Below, one piece after another: positions 54,950 to 63,314 of a stretch of 64,000 bases of DNA. This DNA comes from Planifilum fimeticola (GTDB lineage: Bacteria; Bacillota; Bacilli; Thermoactinomycetales; DSM-44946): the NCBI RefSeq assembly GCF_003001905.1, contig NZ_PVNE01000021.1, forward strand, positions 1 through 64,000, written 5' to 3'. The translations under genes and the position numbers were made by a program. The first letter of the stretch is position 1; each line of letters opens with the position of its first letter. The notes under the pieces were generated by a model, which did not search any database, was not told the origin of the DNA, and was given only the letters and a program-made list of their open reading frames with translations.

Positions 54950-55516
54950 TTGCTTCATCATTTCGACTTCGGGCAAGGGAAGGTGGTCCTGGGCAGTTTG
55001 TTTCTCGATCCGGATCTTTCCTTTGCGGATCAGGAGCTCAGGCTGAGCGAAGACATGCTGATCGTCCAATATCAGCATGGAAAATATGTGCTGGACGTGG
55101 GACATGTTCCCCAATACGAGGGAGATTACCGGCTGCGCGTCATGATTCTCGGCCGGTACCGGGAACCGCTCCGCATGTGGTTTGTGGCCACGTTTGAGGA
55201 GCTGAGACGGAAAATCGATGAAGCGGTGCGGCTGATTCACGGATGGATGGAACGTCCGGAAGAGATCCGTGTCTATTCTCAAGTATTTCCCGCCCCTGAT
55301 TCATCCGCTTCCAAGGCGGACCGGCTGCTGGGGAACATCGAGATTGCGTGGGAAGCTTTTCAGCCGCGAAACGCCACTTCCGAAATGGTGGAGAAGGTGG
55401 AAACGGAATGGGGTGTGCGGCTTCCGGACCGGCTGAAGGAGGTCATTCAACATTGTGACGGAGGGGGACCGATTCCTTCGGCTTTTCCGATGGATGAGAG
55501 AGAGAGGGAAAGTTGA
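54950..55516 (+). CDS. SUKH poly-immunity protein, N-terminal part (frame interrupted)
   Basis: This 188-residue frame holds an alpha/beta unit A (about 5-100, with the motif GRYREPLRMW) and the first half of a SUKH (SMI1/KNR4) domain (WEAFQPRNATSEMVEKVETEW, GVRLPDRLKEVIQHCDGGGPIPSAF). It then breaks at a GA-repeat: instead of continuing into KVEKLLSF, it reads DERERES and stops. TTG 54950 follows AAGGAG. The missing half of the SUKH domain is encoded directly downstream in another frame. SUKH proteins are immunity factors against polymorphic toxins in bacteria. Confidence 0.75.
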   Translation: MLHHFDFGQGKVVLGSLFLDPDLSFADQELRLSEDMLIVQYQHGKYVLDVGHVPQYEGDYRLRVMILGRYREPLRMWFVATFEELRRKIDEAVRLIHGWMERPEEIRVYSQVFPAPDSSASKADRLLGNIEIAWEAFQPRNATSEMVEKVETEWGVRLPDRLKEVIQHCDGGGPIPSAFPMDERERES

Positions 55517-57434
55517 GAAGCTGTTGTCCTTTCATCCGGAGGCCCCGGATTATGTGCTGCGGATTTACAAGAAACTGAAAGGCCGGTTGCGGGAGCGGGT
55601 TTTTCCTGTGGCCAGATTGTATTGGGATGATTTTTTGTGTCTGGATTACAGGAAAGGAACGGAGCCTCGCATCGTGATGTTTGATCCCGAGGAATCGGAG
55701 ACGATTTCCATCGCCGACGGGGTTGAGGAATTCCTGGCGTCGCTCGACTCGGAGCGGGAAGGAATTCCGGTTTGGGAGGATTCCCCGGAAGAGAAGCGGT
55801 ACGGGATGGAAGAGATCCTGGCAGCGCTTCGGCGGCTGGAATCGGAGGCGGAATGTTCTCTTCCCTTGATGCTCAAAAAAACCGTGTTGCACCACCACGG
55901 CGCGGGAGCCTTGTTCCGTTATTTCATCCATGAGGGCGGAATGGAAGCATTCAACCGGCTTCTGCCGGTCGTGCCGGAAGATCTGCCGGACAGCATGCTG
56001 AGCGTATATCGAACCTGGTTTGCCGGAACCTCCATGTGTCCGGTGGCCGAATGCCCGGATCACAGATACTTGTGTCTGGACCTCTCGGGCGTGCAACAGC
56101 GAATGGTCCTGGTGGATGTCAAGGAAAGAACGATACAAGAGGTGATCGAGCATCCGGGACGGTTCTTCCGGTATCTCGATTTCGGCCCGTCCCGAAGGGA
56201 TTGGTTTGATGCCTTCCATTTCGGAAACGAACGGGTACTGGATCGAAGTTTCCGCATCGATCCGGCACTTCCCCTGGAGGATCAGCCGGAGCAGGTGAAA
56301 GAAACCCGGCTCAAAGTGGAATATGAGGGAGGCCGGCTGGTGCTGGAAGTCAGCCCGCTTGTTTATCCTCAGACAACCAACTTGCGTGTTTCCGTGAGGG
56401 GGGAGTACCGCGAGCCTTTGTTTTCCCGCTGCAGCGGTAGTCTGGAGGAAATCGGGGAATCGATCCGGGAAGCCCTGGATCGGATTCGGGAATGGAAAGA
56501 CCTGCAGGTGAAAGAGCGGATGATCACCTTTCCGGCCGGTTCCGTCAAGTCCGTGACGGACAGGTTGCTCGGTGAAAAGGAGATCTGTTGGGAAAGCATC
56601 CATCCGCCCGTTTCTTTGGAACAGGTGGAGGACTTGGAGGAAAAGTGGGGCGTCCGGCTTCCGGATTTGCTGAGAGACCTCATGCTGCGGATGGGTGGGG
56701 GCGGTCCCGTCCCCGAGGCCTTTGAAGTTTCCGGTCAGCGGATGAAACGATTCGGATCCTTGTTTCGGCCCGATGATTCGGGTTCTTTGAATGCCATGGA
56801 AACGTTTCGGCGATGGAAGCACCGGCTTCCCGACAATGTGTTCCCGTTTGCCACATGCGACGGAGGGCTTCTTTGTCTGGATTACCGAATGAATCGGGAA
56901 ATTCCCGCCGTTTCTTGGTATCCATGGGGATATCTGATTCTGGATCGGGAGGACGCGGAAATTCTGGCCGGCTCGCTCGAGGAATTTCTGGCCGGTCTTC
57001 AGCCGTGGACATGGCAGTGGCTCAAAACCCCGGCGGATGATGAAGACGCCAAGAGAACACGTTTTGAAGTGCTCACCAACCTGGAGCGGATGTGGAACGT
57101 CCGGTTTCCGCTCGCCTGGAAAAAGGCGGTGCTGGACGATTTGCTGAGAAGCTTAAACTACGTGTGGTTTGTGTATGAAAACGGCCAAGAGTGCGCGGAG
57201 CACTTTCTGGAGATTGATTCCGATGACCCGGAAAAGGACATCCGTACGCTCCGTGACAAGCTGTTCCGGGAGACGCCTTACATTCCCTTTGCCAAGTGCT
57301 ACGGAAACCGGTATTTGTGCCATGATTTCTCCGGGGAAGAGACGCGGATGGCACTGGTGGACACAAAATACGGAAAATCATGGGTGATCCGGAAACAATT
57401 TGCCCGGTTTTTGCGGGATCTGTCCGATGAATGA
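55494..57434 (+). CDS. SUKH poly-immunity protein, C-terminal part (frame interrupted)
   Basis: From the GA-repeat on, this frame encodes the second half of SUKH-1 (VFPVARLYWDDFLCLDYRKG), a whole SUKH-2 (SLPLMLKKTVLHHHGA ... RYLCLDLSG), a second copy of unit A (RGEYREPLFSRC), SUKH-3 (VEDLEEKWGVRLPDLLRDLM ... LCLDYRMN) and SUKH-4 (ERMWNVRFPLAWKKAV ... RYLCHDFSG). Each SUKH domain ends with the typical LC-D acidic motif and a hydrophobic strand. The layout A-SUKH-SUKH repeated twice indicates internal duplication. ATG 55494 lies in frame at the repeat, but has no clear ribosome binding site; the frame itself reaches back to GTG 55455. No toxin gene is adjacent. Confidence 0.8.
   Translation: MRERGKVEKLLSFHPEAPDYVLRIYKKLKGRLRERVFPVARLYWDDFLCLDYRKGTEPRIVMFDPEESETISIADGVEEFLASLDSEREGIPVWEDSPEEKRYGMEEILAALRRLESEAECSLPLMLKKTVLHHHGAGALFRYFIHEGGMEAFNRLLPVVPEDLPDSMLSVYRTWFAGTSMCPVAECPDHRYLCLDLSGVQQRMVLVDVKERTIQEVIEHPGRFFRYLDFGPSRRDWFDAFHFGNERVLDRSFRIDPALPLEDQPEQVKETRLKVEYEGGRLVLEVSPLVYPQTTNLRVSVRGEYREPLFSRCSGSLEEIGESIREALDRIREWKDLQVKERMITFPAGSVKSVTDRLLGEKEICWESIHPPVSLEQVEDLEEKWGVRLPDLLRDLMLRMGGGGPVPEAFEVSGQRMKRFGSLFRPDDSGSLNAMETFRRWKHRLPDNVFPFATCDGGLLCLDYRMNREIPAVSWYPWGYLILDREDAEILAGSLEEFLAGLQPWTWQWLKTPADDEDAKRTRFEVLTNLERMWNVRFPLAWKKAVLDDLLRSLNYVWFVYENGQECAEHFLEIDSDDPEKDIRTLRDKLFRETPYIPFAKCYGNRYLCHDFSGEETRMALVDTKYGKSWVIRKQFARFLRDLSDE
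55496..55506 (+). repeat. (GA)5G simple repeat at the frame break
   Basis: The dinucleotide run GAGAGAGAGAG lies exactly where the SUKH reading frame is broken. Adding one GA unit, or losing two, would join the upstream and downstream frames into one protein of about 825 residues. This is a possible phase-variation tract, or a simple mutation or sequencing error. Confidence 0.7.
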
Positions 57435-57954
57435 TCTCCGCGCTACGCATATACGGAACTTCCGGGGGGAGAGGGAAATGAGCGGCCCCTTTCCTCCTCC
57501 AAGGAGAATCCCTGTGCGGTGAGCTCCCGAACGCCCTCTCCCGCGGACCTTCACCCAAACAGATCGACGGTCCTGCTTGATTCAAAAGTTCCCATTCTCC
57601 GGGTCTCTCTTCGCCGTATCCACTTAAGCATCCCCTACCACCTTCGGATGCCCTCTCCGCCCCATCAGCCGGGAATATCCGCTTTACCCGGGAAAATCGG
57701 GCGTCTTGTCCGGACGGTTCAACGCTCCTTGATCATCCACCGGATAAGGGCGGAATCCCGGTTTTGAAGAGAAACGCCAGCAAATGATACAATTTGGGGG
57801 TGGGTTCTCAGGCCGTTCATCGGGATCTCCGCCTTCTGAAAGCTCCACGGCCACCAGCGGATCCGATGCCATTGCACGACCGGGATGGGAAAGGAATTCA
57901 GGAACGCGCGTTTATTTCCGAATATTCAAAATAAAGGGGTGTTCTCAAACCTTC
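57435..57954. other. Intergenic region with promoter of the betaine-binding gene
   Basis: No gene is supported in this 520-bp stretch. A sigma-A promoter is visible: TTGAAG (57764-57769), 18 bp, TACAAT (57788-57793), giving a leader of about 155 nt for the next gene. I recognise no riboswitch in it. No toxin-like ORF follows the SUKH gene. Confidence 0.5.
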
Positions 57955-58836
57955 ATGAGTGAAGCAAAACAATATGTCATCTTCGTGGTCATCGCCGCCC
58001 TCGTATTGGGGTTCGATATGTGGGGCGGAATTGAAGGCGAGCAGGCGGAAGAAAAAGGGCAGATCAAAATCGCCCACAACAACTATGTGGAGAACATCGC
58101 GGTCTCCCATCTTTGGAAACAGATCCTGGAGGAAAAAGGGTATCGCGTGGAACTGGTGCAGACGGAGAAAGCTCCCCTGTGGGCCGGCTTGGCCGGGGGA
58201 AGCGCCGACATGGCGGTCGAAGTGTGGTTGCCCCATACCGACAAGGCCTATTACGAGAAATACAAAGACCAGGTGGAACTCCATCAACCCTGGTATGAAG
58301 GAACGGCCCTCGGGTTGGTGGTGCCGGAATATGTGGAGGAAGTGGAGACAATCTCCGACCTGAACAAGCACAAGGAACTGTTCCGACGGGGGGACCAGCC
58401 GGCCATCGTCGGAATCGACTCAGGTGCCAGCCTGATGATGCTGACGGAGAAGGCGATCCAAACCTATTCGCTGGACTATGAGCTGATCGAGAGTTCCGAG
58501 CCGGTCATGCTGAGTGAATTGGATAAGGCCTACAAGAAAAAGGAACCGGTAGTGGTCACCCTGTGGAACCCCCACTGGGTGTTCAACAAGTACAAACTGA
58601 AATACCTGAAGGATCCCGAGAAGGTGTATGGCGAACCCGACACGATCTACTACGTGACCCGGAAAGGATTTAAACAGGAACATCCGGAAGTGATCAAGTG
58701 GATGAATCGGTGGGAAATGGACGATAACACCCTCGGCGAGCTGATGAAAAACATGGAGGATACGGACAACCCCGAACAGGCCGTCCGACAATGGTTGGAA
58801 AAACACCGGGACCTGGTGAACGAGTGGGTTGAATGA
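57955..58836 (+). CDS. Glycine betaine-type substrate-binding protein, membrane anchored
   Basis: The 293-residue protein has an N-terminal membrane helix (YVIFVVIAALVLGFDMW) with no lipobox Cys, followed by an OpuAC/ProX-type domain. Family segments include IKIAHNNYVENIAVSHLWKQILEEKGY, APLWAGLAGGSADMAVEVWLP and PVVVTLWNPHWVF, where the tryptophans could form an aromatic cage for a quaternary amine. It should bind glycine betaine, choline or a related osmolyte outside the membrane. There is no permease or ATPase gene nearby. ATG 57955 lies 15 nt after AAAGGGG, a weak arrangement. Confidence 0.87.
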   Translation: MSEAKQYVIFVVIAALVLGFDMWGGIEGEQAEEKGQIKIAHNNYVENIAVSHLWKQILEEKGYRVELVQTEKAPLWAGLAGGSADMAVEVWLPHTDKAYYEKYKDQVELHQPWYEGTALGLVVPEYVEEVETISDLNKHKELFRRGDQPAIVGIDSGASLMMLTEKAIQTYSLDYELIESSEPVMLSELDKAYKKKEPVVVTLWNPHWVFNKYKLKYLKDPEKVYGEPDTIYYVTRKGFKQEHPEVIKWMNRWEMDDNTLGELMKNMEDTDNPEQAVRQWLEKHRDLVNEWVE

Positions 58837-59015
58837 AACCTCCTCTTCCGGGGAGGCGGAGGGACCGGACCCGCAGAAATTCGTGCAGCACGCGATCCGG
58901 CCCGAAGCCCCTTCGGGTGTGGGAGAAAACCCCTTCCCCCCGGGATGGGCAGTATTGACTTTCCCTGTTCGTGCGGGCGGTACGCGGGATTCCGCTTGAT
59001 ACGCCCGATGCCTTT

Positions 59016-59450
59016 TCAATGGAATTCGACGTCCACTCTCCGTCGGTTGGGAGTCACATCCTTGGGGATGCGCACCTCCAGGATTCCGTTGCGGTACGTC
59101 GCCCTCGCCTGGTCCGACTTCACCCGAGACGGCAGGGTGACCGTCCGCCGAAACTGGCCGGTGTAGCGCTCCCGCCGGTGCATCCGCTCCTCCTGCACTT
59201 CCTGGGTCCGCTGCACGCTGCCGCTGATGGTCAACCGGTCCTCATCCACGTCGATCTGCACGTCATCCTTCTTCTCCAGCCCCGGCAGTTCGGCGGAGAC
59301 GATCACCTCATCCTCCGTTTCGTACACATCCATCCGGGGCGTGCGCAAAGCGGGAAGTCCACCCGTAAAGGGCTGTTCACTCAGCCAGCGCTCCACCTCC
59401 TGACGCCAGTTCTCCATGTGGCGAAAGGGATCGTAAGGCACGAGGCTCAT
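59016..59450 (-). CDS. Hsp20/alpha-crystallin family small heat shock protein
   Basis: The 144-residue protein begins MSLVPYDPFRHMENW and contains the alpha-crystallin domain (about 45-135): PRMDVYETEDEVIVSAELPGLEKKDDVQIDV, RRERYTGQFRRTVTLPSRVK, YRNGILEVRIPK. It binds unfolding proteins to prevent aggregation. GGGAGGTGG gives a strong ribosome binding site. No CIRCE element is visible upstream; a short CGGGA/TCCCG repeat lies in the divergent gap to coaX. Confidence 0.95.
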   Translation of the reverse strand: MSLVPYDPFRHMENWRQEVERWLSEQPFTGGLPALRTPRMDVYETEDEVIVSAELPGLEKKDDVQIDVDEDRLTISGSVQRTQEVQEERMHRRERYTGQFRRTVTLPSRVKSDQARATYRNGILEVRIPKDVTPNRRRVDVEFH

Positions 59451-59586
59451 GGTTCCACCTCCCAATATCTGTCGGGAATATTTTGTCCCGGCGGAGGATC
59501 CTCTATGTACGGGCTGAAGGATTCGGCGAGGCCGGCGACGAAAGCTACCGGAAGAGACGGGTTCCCGGGATTCGGGGAGTGATCCC

Positions 59587-60360
59587 ATGGATACGCTGTT
59601 GGTCATCGATGCGGGAAACACCCACATCAAATGGGGAATTTACGAAGGTCCCACACTGAGATTCCACTGGCGCACCCCCACCGCCAGGACGTACCCCGAA
59701 CTGGAGGCGGCCCTCCGCCGGCTCCTCGAGCATCATCCGCTCCACAACCAATTGGACGGAGCGGTGATCAGCTCCGTGGTCCCGGCAGTGACTCCGCTAT
59801 TGATCGACCTGTGCCGGAGATCCTTGGATTGCGATCCGCTTGTAGCCGGCACCGATATCGAAACGGGGGTCTCCTTCCCCTATCGTCCCGTGAATTTGGG
59901 ATCCGACCGGATCGTCAATGTGGTGGCCGGGATCAACCTGTACGGCTTCCCTCTGATTGTCGTCGATTTGGGAACCGCGACAACCCTCGACGTGGTCGAC
60001 GAAGAGGGGCGATTCGTGGGGGGAGTGATTTTTCCCGGCATCCAAACGGCAGCGGAGGCCCTCATCCGCCGTACCGCCTTGCCTCGCTTCACCATCGAAC
60101 GCCCGGATGGCATCATCGGAAGAAGCACCGTCGCGGGACTGCAGGCGGGGGCCATCTACGGAGCGGCGGGTCAGGTTGACGGACTCGTCCGGCACATCCG
60201 CCGGGAGTACCCCCACCCTTTCCGGATGGTGGCGACGGGAGGGTTCGCCCCTCTGATCGCACCCCACGCCGGGTCCATCCATCATGTCCATCCACGGCTC
60301 ACCCTGGACGGGCTGCGCATCCTGTGGGAAAAGAACCGGAGGGGCGGCACTTCCCGTTAA
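59587..60360 (+). CDS. coaX: Type III pantothenate kinase
   Basis: The 257-residue protein has the CoaX motifs: LLVIDAGNTHIKWGIY (phosphate 1), SSVVPAVTPLL near 64, LGSDRIVNVVAG (near 107) and VVDLGTATTLDVVDEEGRFVGGVIFPGIQ (about 127-155) including the catalytic Asp. It phosphorylates pantothenate in the first step of CoA synthesis. GGGGAGTGATCCC precedes ATG 59587. In many Bacillota coaX lies next to hslO or ftsH, which are not seen here. Confidence 0.96.
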   Translation: MDTLLVIDAGNTHIKWGIYEGPTLRFHWRTPTARTYPELEAALRRLLEHHPLHNQLDGAVISSVVPAVTPLLIDLCRRSLDCDPLVAGTDIETGVSFPYRPVNLGSDRIVNVVAGINLYGFPLIVVDLGTATTLDVVDEEGRFVGGVIFPGIQTAAEALIRRTALPRFTIERPDGIIGRSTVAGLQAGAIYGAAGQVDGLVRHIRREYPHPFRMVATGGFAPLIAPHAGSIHHVHPRLTLDGLRILWEKNRRGGTSR

Positions 60361-60442
60361 TGCCGCATCACCCTCTCGTTTTATGTAAAATGAGTGGTAT
60401 AAGCCGGAATAATCAACCCCGCAAAGGGAAGGAGGAATGGCC

Positions 60443-60883
60443 GTGGAACTGATCGTCTACCTGGCGGGCCAGATTCACGACGACTGGCGGGACCGCCTGC
60501 GCCGGACGGCCCGAGAGCGGGGACTTCCCCTCATCTTCGTCGGTCCCCAGGAAAATCACGACCGCTCCGATGCGATCGGAGAAATCATCAAGGGAGAGCA
60601 GCCGAACGCCGTATACCGCGACCAGGCGGCCTCGGAGTTCAACAACCTGCGCACCCGGATCTGGATGCAGAAGGCGGACGTGATCATCGCCCTCTTCGGC
60701 GAAAAGTACCGGCAGTGGAACACGGCGATGGATGCGGCCCTCGCCATCCAGTCGGGAAAACCCTTGATCCTCGTCCGTCCGGAAACCCTGCACCATCCCC
60801 TGAAAGAATTGGCCCAGCGGGCTCAGGTGGTGGTGGAAACTCCCGAGCAGGCTCTGGAGGCCTTGGCCTATGTCTTGGAGTAA
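60443..60883 (+). CDS. ytoQ: YtoQ family protein
   Basis: The 146-residue protein closely resembles Bacillus YtoQ: ELIVYLAGQIHDDWR, FVGPQENHDRSDAIGEII, LRTRIWMQKADVIIALFGEKYRQWNTAMDAALAIQSGKPLILV. It has a Rossmann-like nucleoside deoxyribosyltransferase-like fold and no proven function. GTG 60443 has AAGGAGG at 7 nt, whereas the ATG at 60437 is directly on top of it. A terminator follows. Confidence 0.9.
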   Translation: MELIVYLAGQIHDDWRDRLRRTARERGLPLIFVGPQENHDRSDAIGEIIKGEQPNAVYRDQAASEFNNLRTRIWMQKADVIIALFGEKYRQWNTAMDAALAIQSGKPLILVRPETLHHPLKELAQRAQVVVETPEQALEALAYVLE

Positions 60884-60894
60884 AGGCCCAAAGC

Positions 60895-60930
60895 GAAGTC
60901 CGGCCCGACAGGCCGGACTTCCGGATTTTA
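60895..60930 (+). terminator. Terminator of ytoQ
   Basis: GAAGTCCGGCC (60895-60905) pairs with GGCCGGACTTC (60911-60921) around CGACA and is followed by CGGATTTTATG. Confidence 0.8.
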
Positions 60931-61080
60931 TGCTTTCGCCCGTTCAAGGAAGGGACGATTGCACCGCCCGTACTGAACAGCGGTTGAAAGCGACGCCCGC
61001 AGCATCCCCCCCTTTCATTCCGTGCCCAGAGGCTCCGGGCGACAGGGTGCAAAAGATAAAGCCGGAGTGGAGGAGAAACC

Positions 61081-62319
61081 ATGTCCGCAAGTGATCGGAC
61101 CATCCAAGCCAACTTCCGTCTGTTTTATTTTCTGATCTTTTGGGCCCTCGGAGGGCTTTCCCCCCTCTTGAGCATTTATTTGAAGGAAGAGATCCGCCTG
61201 AGCGGGAGTCAGATCGGTACATTGGTGTCGATCGGCCCCATCGTCATGGTGATCACTCAGCCGATATGGGGGATGATCTGCGACTGGACCGGCCGTGCCC
61301 GCACGGTGCTGGTCACTGCCCTTTTGGCCACGGGAGGGATCGGCCTGGGCTTCCTGTTCATCGACGAATACATTCCCCTGCTGGCCGTCGCCGCCACCCT
61401 CGCCCTCTTCCAAGGCGCCATCATTCCCATATCGGACACCCTCACCGTCAATTACGCGATGCAACACCGCCTCGACTACGGCAGTTTCCGGCTGTGGGGA
61501 GCGGTCGGATTCGCCGTCGCCGGCTTCGCCATGGGGTGGCTCGCCGAGCGGTTCAGCCTCTCGGTCATCTTTTACGGCTTCGCCCTCACCCTGTGGCTGG
61601 GGGCTGCCTCGGCGCGACAGATGCCCGGAGATCGGGTCTCCTTGCAGGTGGATCTGCGGTCCGGGCTCAACCGTTTGATCCGGATGCCCCGTTTTGTCCT
61701 GTTTCTTTTGGCGACCTTCATGGTGTTCGGTCCGATTTTCGCCAACAACACCTACATGGGCCTCCTCTTCCAGTCTTCCGGAGCGACGGTGGCGGGGGTC
61801 GGGCTGGGATTCCTGCTGGCTGCGGGCAGCGAAGTTCCCTTTATGAAAATGGCGGGAGCGTGGATCCGCAGACGAGGAGCCCTTACGGTCACCCTGTTCG
61901 CCGCGGGGATATCGGCCCTCCGATGGGTGTTCTACTTCTTTGAACCGGGCATCCTGTGGCTCTACCTCACCAGCGTGGTTCAGGGATTGTCCACGGGGCT
62001 GTTCATCCCGGCCGCCCTGATGTATGTGCGAAGTTTGGCGCCGGAAGAGGCAAAAACCACCGCCGTCTCCCTCTACACGGCGGCGGGCATCGGCCTGGGC
62101 AACTGGTTTTGCACCCTGATGGGGGGATGGATCCTCGAAACCTTCGACATCTTCACCACTTACCTGTTTTTCGGGCTCTTGACGGGAATCGGGGCGTTGA
62201 TCCTGTGGATCGTCCTCCGCCTGGAGGAACGGGGCACAAGAGGGGCGGATCCGGTAAAATCGGGAAGCACGGACACAAAAAAAGACCTCTCCCAAACCCG
62301 AGGAAAGGCCTTTCAGTGA
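61081..62319 (+). CDS. MFS transporter of the MFS_1-like/HcaT type
   Basis: The 412-residue protein has twelve membrane helices. The fold opens with LSPLLSIYLKEEIRLSGSQIGTLVSIGPIVMVITQPIWGMICDWTGRAR, the usual region around motif A, and includes SFRLWGAVGFAVAGFAMGWLAERF in helix 4-5. This pattern fits the PPP/HcaT-like MFS group; the substrate is unknown. GGAGTGGAGGAG precedes ATG 61081. The last 40 codons overlap the inferred gerQ terminator on the other strand. Confidence 0.9.
   Translation: MSASDRTIQANFRLFYFLIFWALGGLSPLLSIYLKEEIRLSGSQIGTLVSIGPIVMVITQPIWGMICDWTGRARTVLVTALLATGGIGLGFLFIDEYIPLLAVAATLALFQGAIIPISDTLTVNYAMQHRLDYGSFRLWGAVGFAVAGFAMGWLAERFSLSVIFYGFALTLWLGAASARQMPGDRVSLQVDLRSGLNRLIRMPRFVLFLLATFMVFGPIFANNTYMGLLFQSSGATVAGVGLGFLLAAGSEVPFMKMAGAWIRRRGALTVTLFAAGISALRWVFYFFEPGILWLYLTSVVQGLSTGLFIPAALMYVRSLAPEEAKTTAVSLYTAAGIGLGNWFCTLMGGWILETFDIFTTYLFFGLLTGIGALILWIVLRLEERGTRGADPVKSGSTDTKKDLSQTRGKAFQ
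62277..62313 (-). terminator. gerQ-cwlJ terminator inside the MFS gene's 3' end
   Basis: On the minus strand AAAGGCC and GGTCTTT (with one G-U pair) plus inner CCTC/GAGG form a stem, followed by T7. It lies 20 bp after the gerQ stop and within the last codons of the convergent MFS gene. Confidence 0.65.
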
Positions 62320-62332
62320 GACCGATTTGCCA

Positions 62333-62656
62333 TCACCGCTCTTCCCCCAGAAGAGTGGCGGGCTGGGTTTCGAAGACGAAATAGTCCACATTGATGTTCA
62401 AAAACATGTTGTCCTTGCCGGTCTGACGGTCCCGGATCACGAAATAGTCCCTGCCCACATTCCTCAGGGTTCCGGTCACCGACTTCGCAGGCCACCGAGG
62501 GTTGTTCTCAAAGGTGAGGTAAACGGTGACCACCTTGCCCACGTTGGCCTGCAGAAACTCTTCGCTGAACCTCCGTTCCGTCTCGCGTTGGGAGATTCCC
62601 GCACTTGTTGTGCCGTAAATCCCGGCAGGTCCGTAGTAGGGATAGGACCAGTACAT
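62333..62656 (-). CDS. gerQ: Spore coat protein GerQ
   Basis: The 107-residue protein matches GerQ: a tyrosine/proline-rich start (MYWSYPYYGPAGIYG) followed by VGKVVTVYLTFENNPRWPAKSVTGTLRNVGRDYFVIRD and NINVDYFVF. GerQ is cross-linked in the spore coat by transglutaminase and is needed for CwlJ localisation. ATG 62656 has AGGAGG at 7 nt; that ribosome binding site overlaps the cwlJ stop. Confidence 0.95.
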   Translation of the reverse strand: MYWSYPYYGPAGIYGTTSAGISQRETERRFSEEFLQANVGKVVTVYLTFENNPRWPAKSVTGTLRNVGRDYFVIRDRQTGKDNMFLNINVDYFVFETQPATLLGEER

Positions 62657-62659
62657 CAC

Positions 62660-63094
62660 TCACCCTCCTAACGAGTAGACTCTCGGACAGGCGGCATAAT
62701 CGGGAATGTAAAAACAATGGCTCTTATACCGCCCGCTGTGGGTCTGGTTGAACCAGGTGGGCGGACACGCCCCCGCCGGCCGGAAAAACCACAGGGCGTT
62801 GGAGGCGGGATGGTGACGCTCCCCGTTCACCGCTCTCTGCGCCAAACGGATATCCTGCTCTCGAGCCCGCTGATAAAAGTATGACTTTTGCACCGCCTCA
62901 AACCCTCCCGGCGACTGGAACACCATCTGTTGGATCGTGCGAATCGGCTTGAAGTCGAGACAATCGGCGATCACCCGGTTCACTCCGACGTTGCCCACCA
63001 TCAACATGCCCAGCTGGCCGTCCCCTTCGGCCTCGGCCCGCATCAGCCGGGCCAACAGTTTGATCTCCTCGCTGTTTGTCCGCACCACGGCCAT
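62660..63094 (-). CDS. cwlJ: Spore cell wall hydrolase CwlJ
   Basis: The 144-residue protein is a SleB/CwlJ-type hydrolase: LARLMRAEAEGDGQLGMLMVGNVGVNRV with the catalytic Glu near 22, then YFYQRAREQDIRLAQRAV and ALWFFRPAGACPPTW. It lyses spore cortex during germination, notably with Ca-dipicolinate. GGGGTGAT precedes ATG 63094. The cwlJ-gerQ order is the same as in Bacillus and marks the host as an endospore former. The upstream CATAAGAT near 63119 could be a sporulation sigma -10. Confidence 0.95.
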   Translation of the reverse strand: MAVVRTNSEEIKLLARLMRAEAEGDGQLGMLMVGNVGVNRVIADCLDFKPIRTIQQMVFQSPGGFEAVQKSYFYQRAREQDIRLAQRAVNGERHHPASNALWFFRPAGACPPTWFNQTHSGRYKSHCFYIPDYAACPRVYSLGG

Positions 63095-63185
63095 TCCCTA
63101 TCACCCCGAAACCATCTTATGTGCGGAAAAAATGAAAAAGAACTGGGGACATCCACCGGGCCGCCTCAGAATTTTTCTTTGCAAT

Positions 63186-63215
63186 GAAAATTCATATATT
63201 TCCAAAGGAATTTTC
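63186..63215. repeat. Inverted repeat upstream of the acyl-CoA synthetase gene
   Basis: GAAAATTC (63186-63193) and GAATTTTC (63208-63215) are 8-bp arms 14 bp apart in the divergent gap between cwlJ and the synthetase gene. It is a candidate operator. Confidence 0.4.
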
Positions 63216-63314
63216 GCCGGGCGGGTCGAAATGTCCCTTAGCCCTTTTTATCATTCCCTCTTTTCAGAATGCGGGAGAAACCGTCAACCACCTCACGAAT
63301 GGAGTGAAAGAAGC

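Noticed and set aside
59451-59586. CIRCE heat-shock operator upstream of hsp20
   Set aside because: No TTAGCACTC-N9-GAGTGCTAA element is present; only a short CGGGA/TCCCG repeat is seen.
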